From: Acidimicrobiaceae bacterium
Lineage (GTDB): Bacteria; Actinomycetota; Acidimicrobiia; Acidimicrobiales; UBA8190
Length of the DNA: 64,000 nt
Assembly (NCBI GenBank): GCA_003151475.1
Contig: PLXQ01000069.1
Coordinates: 118,919 to 182,918, forward strand
Direction: 5' to 3'
In this document: one piece after another, positions 8,801 through 20,217 of the stretch
How the letters are laid out: the number at the start of each line of letters is the position of its first letter
Numbering within the stretch: position 1 is the stretch's first letter
Made by a program: the position numbers and the translations under genes
Notes under the pieces: generated by a model
Seen by the model: the letters and a program-made list of their open reading frames with translations, nothing else
Database searches by the model: none
Told to the model about the DNA's origin: nothing

Positions 8801-10579
8801 TCAGGCGCTCACGCCGGCCACCACCGGCCGGTCGAGGGCGACGCCTCCCATGGAGCCCAAGAACTGGGCGTCGCCGAAGGTGAAGACCCCGCCGTCGGAC
8901 GCCACCAGCCAGTAGCCGCCGCTGCCCGGTCCGGCGATGAGCGCCACGATGGGCCGGGCCAGCGGAATTCCGCCCGTCGAGCCGAAGAACTGGGCGTTGC
9001 CGAAGGAGAAGACGCCGCCGTCGGAGGCCACCAGCCAGTAGCCGCCACCTTGGGGCATGGAGGCGATGCCGACCACCGGACGGGCCAGGGCGATGCCTCC
9101 GAGCGAACCCCAGAAGCGGACGTTGCCGAAGGCGAAGACGCCACCGTCCGACGCCACCAGCCAGTAGCCGTGACCGCCGGCGGCGGAGGCGATGCCGACG
9201 ACAGGTTGGGCCAACGCGATACCGCCCAGCGAGCCGTAGAAGTTGGCGTCGCCGAAGGCGAAGACCCCACCGTCCGACGCCACCAGCCAGTAGCCCCCGC
9301 CGTCGGGAGTGGCGGCCATGGCCACCACGGGTTTGGCCAAGCGGATGCCGCCGGTCGAGCCGAAGAAGGGAGCGCCGAAGGAGAAGACGCCGCCGTCCGA
9401 GGCCACTTCCCAGTAGCCGCCGGCGGGATCGGCGGCGGCGCCCACGATGGGCGCGTCGAGGCGCTTGCCGCCCATCGAACCCTCGTAGGCAGCGGCGCCG
9501 AAGGAGAAGATCCCCCCGTCGGATCCGGCCATGTCGTATCCCTCGGGCGGCTCCCCGGCTCCGATCTCCGGGGTTGATCCGGCGAAGGTCACCGGTGCGA
9601 TCCAGAGGCTGCGGAAGTCACCGGCCCCGTAGGAGTACTGGCTGGCGGGTCCGTCCCAGGCGGCGTAAGCCATCCACCAGTTCCCGCCGGCGTCGGTGAC
9701 GAGGGATTCACCGCCGGGGCCGAGCCGCGAGGCATCGGAATGAAGAAGCGGACTCTGGAGGGGTTTGCCGCAGGGGCCGACCGGTCCCTGACAGACGGCG
9801 TAGCCGACGCCGTAGCCGGCGCTGTTCCACTGGCCGCCCGAATAGAACAGGACGTAGGAACCCGATTCGTAGACCATGGTGGGGTTCTCGACGGTGGTCT
9901 CCCACAACTGGGTCTCGGTGAGGACGGGCACGACGTCACCGATGACGGCGCTGCCGTCAGCCGAGAGCTGGGCCACCCAGATGTTGCCGGGGATGTTCTG
10001 GGCGTCGTTGCCGCCGTTGGACTTCCAGTAGAGGTACAGCGCGCCACTCGGGTCCACGAAGGGCTGGGGATCGAGCGAGCCGCCGATGGCCGTCTGGCAG
10101 ATCAGAGGCTGGATGCTCGAGTCGGTGAAAGGTCCGGCCGGGGTGGGTGCCGTGGCGTCGGAGATGCACTCCTCTCTGTCGTTTTGGCGTTCGGTGGCGT
10201 AGTACATGACGAACTGGCCGCCGATGCGGATGACGCCGGGCGCCCAGGTCTGGCCCGCCTTCTCCCACGTCGGCAGCACCGGCAGCGCGTCACCGAGACT
10301 GGTCCAGTGCTGGAGGTCGGTGGACGAGAGCACGGGGATGTGCCCGGCGTTCCCGGCCGTCGTGTAGACGTAGTACGTGGAGCCGTCCCGGATGATGTCG
10401 GGGTCGGGGGCGTCGTGGTCGTAGACGGCGGCGGTGGCGATGACCGACGCCGTACGCGGGCCCGGTGTCGCCGATGCCGCCGGTGAGACGGCCACCAGCG
10501 CCATGGCGCCGACCGACGTCACCGCCAGAGCGACGAGGAGAGCCGTGCGCACGTCGGTGACCCGCAGCCGGCGTGGCAT
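8801..10579 (-). CDS. secreted GH43-like glycoside hydrolase with six C-terminal 'ASDGGVFSFG' repeats
   Basis: 592 residues. A Sec signal peptide (hydrophobic run about 14-37, cleaved near ASA-T) leads into a five-bladed-propeller hydrolase domain of about 290 residues. This resembles GH43 (arabinanase/arabinosidase-like): DHDAPDPDIIRDGSTYYVY near the start, then TWAPGVIRIGGQFVMYY. Residues about 345-592 contain six repeats of about 41-45 residues built around YWLVASDGGVFSFGDAQF and GSxGGIxLAxPVV. Similar repeats are common in secreted actinobacterial proteins and probably form a second propeller that binds wall or polysaccharide. Exact activity (arabinan, galactan or xylan) cannot be told. 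Confidence 0.8.
   Translation of the reverse strand: MPRRLRVTDVRTALLVALAVTSVGAMALVAVSPAASATPGPRTASVIATAAVYDHDAPDPDIIRDGSTYYVYTTAGNAGHIPVLSSTDLQHWTSLGDALPVLPTWEKAGQTWAPGVIRIGGQFVMYYATERQNDREECISDATAPTPAGPFTDSSIQPLICQTAIGGSLDPQPFVDPSGALYLYWKSNGGNDAQNIPGNIWVAQLSADGSAVIGDVVPVLTETQLWETTVENPTMVYESGSYVLFYSGGQWNSAGYGVGYAVCQGPVGPCGKPLQSPLLHSDASRLGPGGESLVTDAGGNWWMAYAAWDGPASQYSYGAGDFRSLWIAPVTFAGSTPEIGAGEPPEGYDMAGSDGGIFSFGAAAYEGSMGGKRLDAPIVGAAADPAGGYWEVASDGGVFSFGAPFFGSTGGIRLAKPVVAMAATPDGGGYWLVASDGGVFAFGDANFYGSLGGIALAQPVVGIASAAGGHGYWLVASDGGVFAFGNVRFWGSLGGIALARPVVGIASMPQGGGYWLVASDGGVFSFGNAQFFGSTGGIPLARPIVALIAGPGSGGYWLVASDGGVFTFGDAQFLGSMGGVALDRPVVAGVSA
8811..9540 (-). repeat. roughly 125-135-bp coding tandem repeats (six copies)
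   Basis: The DNA encoding the C-terminal repeat domain is itself repetitive. Near-identical blocks encode YWLVASDGGVF plus a variable linker and recur about every 125-135 bp across this interval. Sequence identity is highest in the ASDGGVFSFG portion, which suggests recent amplification or gene conversion between copies. Confidence 0.75.
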
Positions 10580-10686
10580 TGCGACGCAGTGTAGGGGTGG
10601 TCGGGTCCGCTGAGTCGTCAGGTCGGGCTTTTTGAGCGCCGGAGCCCCACGGCCCGACCGGGGAGGCGGCCGGGGGCCCCGAGAGC

Positions 10687-13383
<2,697 letters not shown>

Positions 13384-13512
13384 GGCCCCATTCTGCTCCT
13401 CGCCACGCCGGTCGAACATCCCACCCGGCGCGCCCGGGCGTGCCAGGCACCGTGGGGGCCTCCCGACCAGCCCCGGACGAAAGAGACAGAGGGGTCGCTA
13501 GGGTCGCGGGGG

Positions 13513-14063
13513 ATGGAGCGATGTGCCGAGTGCGGCTACTCCTACGACACACTGGGCCGCCCCGAGATCGTGCCCGAGCTGCGGGCGCTGGCCGGGCGCT
13601 ACGGCTACCTCCTCGAGGGCGCCGACGCCGAGCGGCTCCGGGCCCACCCCCGGGCGAATGTCTGGTCGGCCCTCGAGTACGCCTGCCACGTCCGTGACGT
13701 CGTGTGCGTGCAACGGCAGCGGATACTGCAGGCCTGCACGGAGGAGCAACCCTGCTTCGCCCCCATGCGACGCGAGGAACGGGTCCTGGAGGAGAGCTAC
13801 AACACGCAGGAGCCGACGGTGGTCTCCCGGGAGCTCGTGGCCGCCGCCGATCAGATGGCCCGGACACTGGAGCAGTTGGAGGAGGGCGCATGGAGTCGCA
13901 CGGGCGTCTACAGCTGGCCGACGACCGCGGTGCGGACAGTGGACTGGATCGGTCGCCACAGCGTGCATGAGGAGACCCACCACCTGCGCGACATGGACCA
14001 GTCCCTGCACGCCTCGAAAGAACAGACAGGTCAGAGAGAACAGACAGATCAGACAACGAAGGG

Positions 14064-14067
<4 letters not shown>
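13513..14067 (+). CDS. DinB-superfamily protein
   Basis: 184 residues. It begins with a short Cys-containing N-terminus ([12 protein letters not shown]). A four-helix DinB fold follows, with candidate metal-binding histidines in [12 protein letters not shown] (near 59) and [12 protein letters not shown] (near 160). DinB-like proteins include mycothiol-dependent maleylpyruvate isomerases and bacillithiol transferases, but a specific reaction is not assignable. Its TGA overlaps the ATG of the aldo/keto reductase gene (ATGA at 14064), so the two are translationally coupled. Confidence 0.8.
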
Positions 14068-15056
<989 letters not shown>

Positions 15057-15704
15057 GCGGTCACGACTCCGACGGCCCTTCGAGCACGGAGCGCTCCTCG
15101 TTCGGAACGCGCGCCAGCAAGCGGTTCGACCGCCGCCTGCAACTGCGTCATCTCTGACGTCAAACGGGCGCGACTCTCCGGGGTGAGCGCGCCGGCCGAG
15201 GGTCCGGCCACCGTCCGTATCATCACACCGGCGAGTCGTTCGGCCTGGGCCAGGAAGCGGCGGGCCACGGGGTCGTCGAACAGGCTGGAGGAGGCGGTGA
15301 GCAACATGGAGGCCAACGCCCGGAGCTCCTCGGACGCCGCGCCGGAGACCTCCTCATCGGCGGTGACGGCCGCGTAGGTCCGGCGGGTCTGGCCGTAGAC
15401 GATCAATCCCTGGACGGCTACCGAGACGCTTCGTTCCCGTCGCTGCCTGTCGGCGACCACCTCGTCGATGATCAGTGCCGTCACGGCCACCACCAACAGA
15501 CTCGAGACGATCGAGCCCGTGAGGGAATGCCGGGTCCACCACACTCGGAACCCTTCGATCCAGAGATCGCAGGCGACGAGCACCACGAGCGTGGTGGCAG
15601 CGGTCGCCGCAGCCAGCCGTCGGACGGATTTGTCCACCCCAGAACCTTCGCACGCCACCACCACCGGGGCGATCTGGTGTTACGTCACCGGAGGGTTTCC
15701 TTGC

Positions 15705-15860
15705 TCAGGAGTCTTCGGCTCCCTCTTCGAGATCCGGAAGGACGAAACAGGCGACGCCCGCTTCGCGGGTCGAGAAGAACAACTCGTCCTCGATGTCCTG
15801 TTGGTCGTCCGCCGTCTTGGTGGACGCCTGACCCGTGTCCATGATCCCTTGACGCGCCAT
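15705..15860 (-). CDS. 51-residue acidic peptide of unknown function
   Basis: ATG at 15860 is preceded by AAAGAGAG about 8 bp upstream, a good ribosome site, and the frame runs to TGA at 15705. The product starts MARQGIMDTGQ, has a central block ELFFSTREAGVACFVLPDLE and ends EEGAEDS. It has one cysteine and is acidic overall. An alternative ATG at codon 7 (MDTGQ) is possible. It lies between a PQQ-propeller lipoprotein gene and a membrane-protein gene, all on the minus strand. No RiPP maturation gene is adjacent, so a peptide natural product is not supported; a small regulatory protein is equally possible. Confidence 0.5.
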   Translation of the reverse strand: MARQGIMDTGQASTKTADDQQDIEDELFFSTREAGVACFVLPDLEEGAEDS

Positions 15861-15991
15861 CGTGGAGCTCTCTTTCTAACGGTGTGGTGGGAAGACATTG
15901 CGATCTGTCGTGTCCACCCGCAGTATGCGCCTCGAAGGAGAAAAACGGGTACCGGGAGGTAACTTCGCCCGTTCGGCCACGCGAAGAGAAC

Positions 15992-17482
15992 TCAGTGAAA
16001 CGCCTCCACGGCGGAGGACCCGGCCACGACGATCATCGCCCCGGCGGCACCGGGTGCGGCGAAGTGCTCGGCGGTGCCGACGTGGAGGGCCAATGAGAAC
16101 TCCGTCCTCCCGGTCGACTCGTTGATGCCGTAGAGCTTGGAGGCCGACAGATCGATGCTCCATACCACCCCCCCGGCGATGGTGGGCGAGCTCGCCCCAC
16201 CGGTCGGTGACGTCCACGTCCATCCCCGCGCCATCGCATTCCCGGGCCCGATCTTCACCTGGTCGATCTGACCGCTGCCGGGACAGACGACGTACACGTT
16301 CGGCGCCTGGTAGGCGCTGCCACCGAGTGAGTCGCACACAGGGAGCGACGCCAGCTGTCCGGCGATGCCTCCGAGGGCATCGCCGTCGAGCAGATAGGCG
16401 GTTGTCTCCTTGCCCACCTCGAAGACCTGACCACCGGCCAGCAACACCGGAGAGGTCGATCCGAGATCACCGTCGTCGGCGTTGTCCTGGGCCCAGTTGG
16501 AGGCGGCGAAATACGACAGCTCGGTCAAGGTGGGGGAGAGCTTGATCACGGCGTTGCTGTGATCGAAAGCCTGACCCGCACGGGCGCTGCCGTTCCCGGT
16601 GGCCACGAAGACATCCCCGGTGCTGTCCACCGTGATTCCGGCCGGGGCCCAGATGGCGCCTTCGCGTGCGGTGGGGACCTTGTAGGTGAGCAGAGCCCCT
16701 GATCCGGTCTCGGGCACCCCCACCACCCAGCCGTTGTACTGGCCGCAGTCCCCTTCATTGCCGCCGAAGCCCACCAGGACGTGCCCACCCGAGAGGCCGA
16801 GGGCGATCCGTTGCAGATGGGCGGCGGCGTCCCATCCGCGCTGGTCGACGTCGCGGCTCCATGTGACCTTGTGCGTCGAGATGTCGATACCGAAGACCTC
16901 GTGACCCACGGCTCCGTTGCTCTCGGTCTCGGTCGAGGCGAAGACCATGTTCTGAACGGGATCGATGACCATGGTGGAGGTGATCCCGACTGTCGGGCTG
17001 ATGTCCCCGCACGGAAGGGCGCCGGCCGCGGCCGGCGTGGCCAGATGATCCGACCACTGCACCTTCCCGGTGGCGGCTGACAGGTCGTAGACGGTGTCGT
17101 CCTCGGTGGCCACCAGCACCTGGCCGTCGAAGATGAGTGGCTCGCCGAAGACGGCGCCGTCGAGTGACGGTGACGTCCACAGCGACGACGGCGCCGCGGT
17201 CACGGTGGGAAACGACGCGTCGTCGGCGGTTCGGCCGAAGTCCCCGCCGTACGTCGTCCACTGAGCGGTCGTGGCCGGGACCATGGTGGTGGTGGAGGAG
17301 GAGGTGGTGGCCGGGATCGACGTCGTGGGTGCGGTCGTCGTGCTGGGGGCTCGGGTGGCGCTGTGGGTGGTGGCGCATCCGGCGACGACGAACACGAGGG
17401 CGAGGGCGAAGCCACCGGGGTGCCGTCCCCCCCGCGTCCGACGAAGGGACGGGGCGACGACCGACTTGCAGGGTGAGACCAT
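15992..17482 (-). CDS. PQQ-like beta-propeller lipoprotein
   Basis: 496 residues from ATG 17482; an ATG 18 codons upstream is open but gives an unusual signal peptide. The N-terminus has a basic region, a hydrophobic stretch (GGFALALVFVVAG) and a lipobox Cys near residue 36. A Thr/Ser/Pro-rich linker follows. The rest is a BamB/quinoprotein-like propeller with repeated blade patterns such as DGQVLVATEDDTVYDLSAAT and GDVFVATGNGSA. Calcium- or PQQ-binding dehydrogenase residues are not evident, so a structural or binding role outside the membrane is more likely than a dehydrogenase. It is divergent from the Rieske oxygenase gene with 93 bp between starts. Confidence 0.78.
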   Translation of the reverse strand: MVSPCKSVVAPSLRRTRGGRHPGGFALALVFVVAGCATTHSATRAPSTTTAPTTSIPATTSSSTTTMVPATTAQWTTYGGDFGRTADDASFPTVTAAPSSLWTSPSLDGAVFGEPLIFDGQVLVATEDDTVYDLSAATGKVQWSDHLATPAAAGALPCGDISPTVGITSTMVIDPVQNMVFASTETESNGAVGHEVFGIDISTHKVTWSRDVDQRGWDAAAHLQRIALGLSGGHVLVGFGGNEGDCGQYNGWVVGVPETGSGALLTYKVPTAREGAIWAPAGITVDSTGDVFVATGNGSARAGQAFDHSNAVIKLSPTLTELSYFAASNWAQDNADDGDLGSTSPVLLAGGQVFEVGKETTAYLLDGDALGGIAGQLASLPVCDSLGGSAYQAPNVYVVCPGSGQIDQVKIGPGNAMARGWTWTSPTGGASSPTIAGGVVWSIDLSASKLYGINESTGRTEFSLALHVGTAEHFAAPGAAGAMIVVAGSSAVEAFH

Positions 17483-17562
17483 CCCCGAGTCTGCCCCTGG
17501 CCACGGCGGCCGGAGGTCGCGCCCGATGCCCCCCACTGCTGGACGCCAGGCTATTTAGGGCC

Positions 17563-17568
17563 TATTTT
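17563..17568 (+). promoter_or_regulatory. -10-like element for leaderless Rieske oxygenase transcript
   Basis: TATTTT lies 7 bp before the ATG at 17576 and no ribosome-binding sequence fits between them. This spacing suits a transcript whose first base is at or next to the start codon. Its last base is the first base of the TetR-type operator, so repressor binding would directly block initiation. Confidence 0.4.
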
Positions 17569-17587
17569 TGACTGTATGGTCAGTCAA
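17568..17587. promoter_or_regulatory. TetR-type operator overlapping the Rieske oxygenase start codon
   Basis: TTGACTGTATGGTCAGTCAA is a perfect inverted repeat with 7-bp arms and a 6-bp spacer, and the ATG (17576) of the Rieske gene lies inside the spacer. A second site with the same 7-6-7 architecture and near-identical arms lies upstream of the TetR gene at 18849-18868. This indicates one regulator controlling both. Confidence 0.75.
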
Positions 17588-17611
17588 ACCGGGATGGTCA
17601 GTCACACCGGG
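17576..17611 (+). repeat. 18-bp tandem duplication containing the start codon
   Basis: ATGGTCAGTCAAACCGGG (17576-17593) is followed directly by ATGGTCAGTCACACCGGG (17594-17611), with one mismatch. The copy creates two in-frame starts six codons apart (MVSQTG / MVSHTG) and duplicates the right half of the operator. Confidence 0.85.
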
Positions 17612-18787
17612 CGAGACACGGCACCGATTGATCCGGCGGCTCTCGAGGCGTCGCTCCGGCCCTTCGGCGAGAGCCGGATGCTGCCCCGAGAGGCGTACGT
17701 CGATGACGCCGTCTTCGCCTGGGAGCAGCGCCACTTCTTGGAAGGGCGCTGGATGTGTGTCGGTCGTAGCGAGGACGTCGCCGCCGCCGGTGCCCAGCGC
17801 GCCGAGTCGGTCGGCCGGGCCGGGGTGTTCCTCGTGCGGGGCTCCGACGGGGTGGTGCGGGGCTTCGCCAACGCCTGCCGGCATCGCGGCCACGAGCTGC
17901 TGCCGTGCGGTGAGTCGCGCAATCTCCACATCGTCGTCTGTCCCTATCACTCGTGGTCGTACCAACTCGACGGGACTCTGCGCGGCGCACCGGGATTCGA
18001 CACCCTCGACAACTTCGTGGCCTCCGAGCACGGTCTCGCCGAGTTCCCCACCGAGGAGTGGCACGGCCTGCTGTTCGTCGACACCAGCGGCACCGCCGGC
18101 CCCTTCGCCGATCACGTGCGGGGACTCGAAGCCTTCGTCGCCCCCTACGAGCCCGAACGCCTGCGCACCGCCGGCCACCACGACTACGTCGTCCAGGCGA
18201 ACTGGAAAGTGCTCAGCGAGAACTACCAGGAGTGTTACCACTGCGCCATGATCCACCCCGAGCTGTGCCGGGTCAGCCCCCCGCGCAGCGGGGAGAACTA
18301 CAGCTCGAGCGGTGGGGGAGCATGGGTCGGCGGTTGGATGGAGCTGGCTCCTGACGCAGACACGATGTCCCTCGACGGACGGACGGCGGGCTCGCCCCTG
18401 CGGGGCCTCGACGCCGACGGACGGCGCCAGGTCATCTACCTGGTCATCTTTCCCAACGTCTTGCTGTCGCTTCATCCCGACTACGTGATGACCCACATCC
18501 TCACCCCGCTCGCCCCCGATCGGACGCGTATCCAGTGCAGCTGGGCCTTTTCTCCCGAGGACCTCGAACGGGCCGACTTCGATCCGTCTTACGCCATCGA
18601 TTTCTGGGACATCACGAACCGCCAGGACTGGGCCGCCTGCGAGTCGGTGCAACGCGGTCTCTCGTCCCCGCACCACGCTCCGGGGCCATTGTCTCCCGAC
18701 GAAGACGGGGTTTACCAGTTCGTGACCATGCTGGCGCGCGGGTACCGCGGACTGCCTCTCGGATCGTCGGTCGCCGCCGCCGGCTGA
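17576..18787 (+). CDS. Rieske non-heme iron oxygenase, alpha subunit (demethylase/GbcA-like)
   Basis: 403 residues. The Rieske 2Fe-2S ligands are Cys101-His103 and Cys122-His125 (CRHRGHELL, CPYHSW). Mononuclear iron ligands fall in NYQECYHCAMIHPEL (His222, His227), with a later Asp near WDITNRQDW. Stand-alone alpha subunits with the ENYQECYHC...HPEL pattern include glycine-betaine, carnitine and stachydrine demethylases. A GbcA-like N- or O-demethylase that releases formaldehyde is plausible given the MscR and formate dehydrogenase genes 1.4 kb downstream. No reductase gene is adjacent. Either ATG 17576 or 17594 could start it. The gene is probably repressed by the TetR protein encoded at 18978. 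Confidence 0.85.
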   Translation: MVSQTGMVSHTGRDTAPIDPAALEASLRPFGESRMLPREAYVDDAVFAWEQRHFLEGRWMCVGRSEDVAAAGAQRAESVGRAGVFLVRGSDGVVRGFANACRHRGHELLPCGESRNLHIVVCPYHSWSYQLDGTLRGAPGFDTLDNFVASEHGLAEFPTEEWHGLLFVDTSGTAGPFADHVRGLEAFVAPYEPERLRTAGHHDYVVQANWKVLSENYQECYHCAMIHPELCRVSPPRSGENYSSSGGGAWVGGWMELAPDADTMSLDGRTAGSPLRGLDADGRRQVIYLVIFPNVLLSLHPDYVMTHILTPLAPDRTRIQCSWAFSPEDLERADFDPSYAIDFWDITNRQDWAACESVQRGLSSPHHAPGPLSPDEDGVYQFVTMLARGYRGLPLGSSVAAAG

Positions 18788-18848
18788 GCGGGCTCAGACG
18801 AGGTCGGGTACGCCCCGCTTGTCCAACTGGGCGGCGCCCCCGGGGCTA

Positions 18849-18868
18849 TTGACTGACTGTTCAGTCTA
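18849..18868. promoter_or_regulatory. TetR-type operator upstream of its regulator gene
   Basis: TTGACTGACTGTTCAGTCTA repeats the 7-6-7 inverted-repeat layout of the site at 17568-17587 with one mismatch between its arms. It lies 110 bp upstream of the TetR-family gene start. The TTGACT at its left end could also serve as a -35 element. This implies autoregulation. Confidence 0.75.
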
Positions 18869-18977
18869 AGTGGCTGCTACCCTCGGGAAAAGGTGTTCCC
18901 AGGCTGATCCCTCTCCCGGCCGGCGGTGATGCTCGTCACCGGGGCCGACCGGTGAGGCGTCGCAACAGGATGGACCG

Positions 18978-19652
18978 ATGACGGAGCAAGACAGCGGATT
19001 GGCGGGGGTTGCCGATGCCCGCCGTGAGCAGATGCTCCAGGCCGCCGTGGAGGTCATTGTCGAACGCGGCTTCCCCGAGACCCGCATCGCCGATGTGGCT
19101 GAGCGGGTCAACGCCAGCCCCGCCCTCGTCATCTACTACTTCAAGACCAAGGACAACCTTCTCGTCGAGGCCCTGCGTTACGCCGAGGACCTCTTCTACG
19201 ACGCCGGGGTCCGGCGCACCCAGAAGCTGCCCGGCGCCCGCCAACGGCTGCAGGAGATCGTCCGCATGAGCTGCATCCCCGGCGACGAGAACGGCGGCCC
19301 GGCCGAGTCCTGGGTCCTCTGGCTCGACCTCTGGGCCCAGGCCGTCCGCCACCCCGAGGTGGCCCGGGTCCGCGAGGAGTTCGACCGCCGCTGGCGCGAG
19401 GCCATCAGCGCCATCGTGGCCGACGGCCAGAGCGCGGGGGAGTTCGCCGACATCGTCCCCGACGACTTCGCCCTCTCCTTCACCGCCCTCTTGGACGGCC
19501 TGGCCATCCAGATCGCGCTGGGGGACTCGGTCATCACCGGCGACCGGGCCTTCGCCCTCTGCATGCGCTTCGCCGGCGAGCAGCTGGGCTTCGACGATGC
19601 ATTGGCCACGAAGGCCCCCAAGTCAACCCGTGGGCGACGCCTGACCGGCTGA
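18978..19652 (+). CDS. TetR-family regulator (BetI-like)
   Basis: 224 residues. The N-terminal helix-turn-helix is typical: RREQMLQAAVEVIVERGFPE, TRIADVAERVNASPALVIYY and FKTKDNLLVEAL. The C-terminal ligand domain, with AESWVLWLDLWAQAVRHPEVA, resembles the BetI/TetR_C_6 group that senses choline, betaine or related compounds. Two matching operators, one overlapping the Rieske gene start and one upstream of this gene, make it the probable local repressor. The start follows CAACAGGATGGACCG, a modest ribosome site. Confidence 0.88.
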   Translation: MTEQDSGLAGVADARREQMLQAAVEVIVERGFPETRIADVAERVNASPALVIYYFKTKDNLLVEALRYAEDLFYDAGVRRTQKLPGARQRLQEIVRMSCIPGDENGGPAESWVLWLDLWAQAVRHPEVARVREEFDRRWREAISAIVADGQSAGEFADIVPDDFALSFTALLDGLAIQIALGDSVITGDRAFALCMRFAGEQLGFDDALATKAPKSTRGRRLTG

Positions 19653-19792
19653 GAGCCCTCCGCCACCGGCCACCGGCCCGGCTGCCATCGTTGACCCGGA
19701 CCGCTCGACGGCCTCACCCAAGTCCCCGTCACCGTTCATCGCTTCTGTCTCCGAGCCGCCATCGCGCAACAGCTCTCAACGCGCTGGCCACC

Positions 19793-19909
19793 ATGCTCCT
19801 TCTCTTCTCCCTGGCCGCCGTCACCCTCGGTTACCTCGTCTACCGCCGCCTATTGCGCCGCGAGGGCAAGGGAGCCACCGGTATCGAAGCCTTCGCTGAC
19901 CAACTGTGA
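19793..19909 (+). pseudogene. possible 3' remnant of an ABC-transporter permease gene
   Basis: The frame ending at 19909 encodes ALNALATMLLLFSLAAVTLG, then LVYRRLLRREGKG and a short acidic tail. This looks like the last transmembrane helix and tail of a PotC-type (spermidine/putrescine or betaine) ABC permease. From ATG 19793 only 38 residues remain. The sequence upstream (19653-19790) is open in frame but low-complexity, without earlier helices. It could instead be a genuine one-helix small membrane protein. The location, between a BetI-like regulator and formaldehyde-oxidation genes, fits a deleted transporter. Confidence 0.4.
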
Positions 19910-19978
19910 CGGCCCGACCCCGCGGATCTGACGGCGCGACCCAGCGGATCTGACGGCGCGACCCAGCGGATCTGACGG
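19907..19978. repeat. 22-bp tandem repeat, three copies plus a partial
   Basis: Units begin TGACGGCGCGACCCAGCGGA and run 19907-19928, 19929-19950 and 19951-19972; the second and third are identical and the first differs at a few bases. A fourth partial unit begins at 19973. The array starts in the TGA of the permease-like remnant. Confidence 0.85.
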
Positions 19979-20055
19979 CTCCACAGTGCCGGAGGTGTTG
20001 GCGCAGGGTCGCTCTTGTGACCGGTGCGCTGTAGGTTGCCCGGCAGCAACGAAGC

Positions 20056-20111
20056 AGCAACCGAGGGACAGCAACCGAGGGACAGCAACCGAGGGACAGC
20101 AACCGAGGGAC
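20056..20111. repeat. 14-bp tandem repeat (AGCAACCGAGGGAC), four perfect copies, plus 8-bp repeats
   Basis: AGCAACCGAGGGAC repeats four times exactly (20056-20111) and decays into AGCAACCAGAGAC. From about 20158 to 20184 there is a second array of the octamer ACAGAGAC. Both are purine-rich on the plus strand and fill the leader of the mycothiol-dependent formaldehyde dehydrogenase gene. Confidence 0.88.
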
Positions 20112-20217
20112 AGCAACCAGAGACAGCAACAAGAGAGACGGCGACACAGAAATCAGAGACACAGAGACACAGAGACACAGAGACGATGTCAGACGATTGA
20201 GCCAGGGGGCAGTGGCG

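Noticed and set aside
15705..15860. RiPP precursor
   Set aside because: No modifying enzyme, protease or transporter is nearby, and the core region shows no known RiPP signature; kept only as a small ORF.
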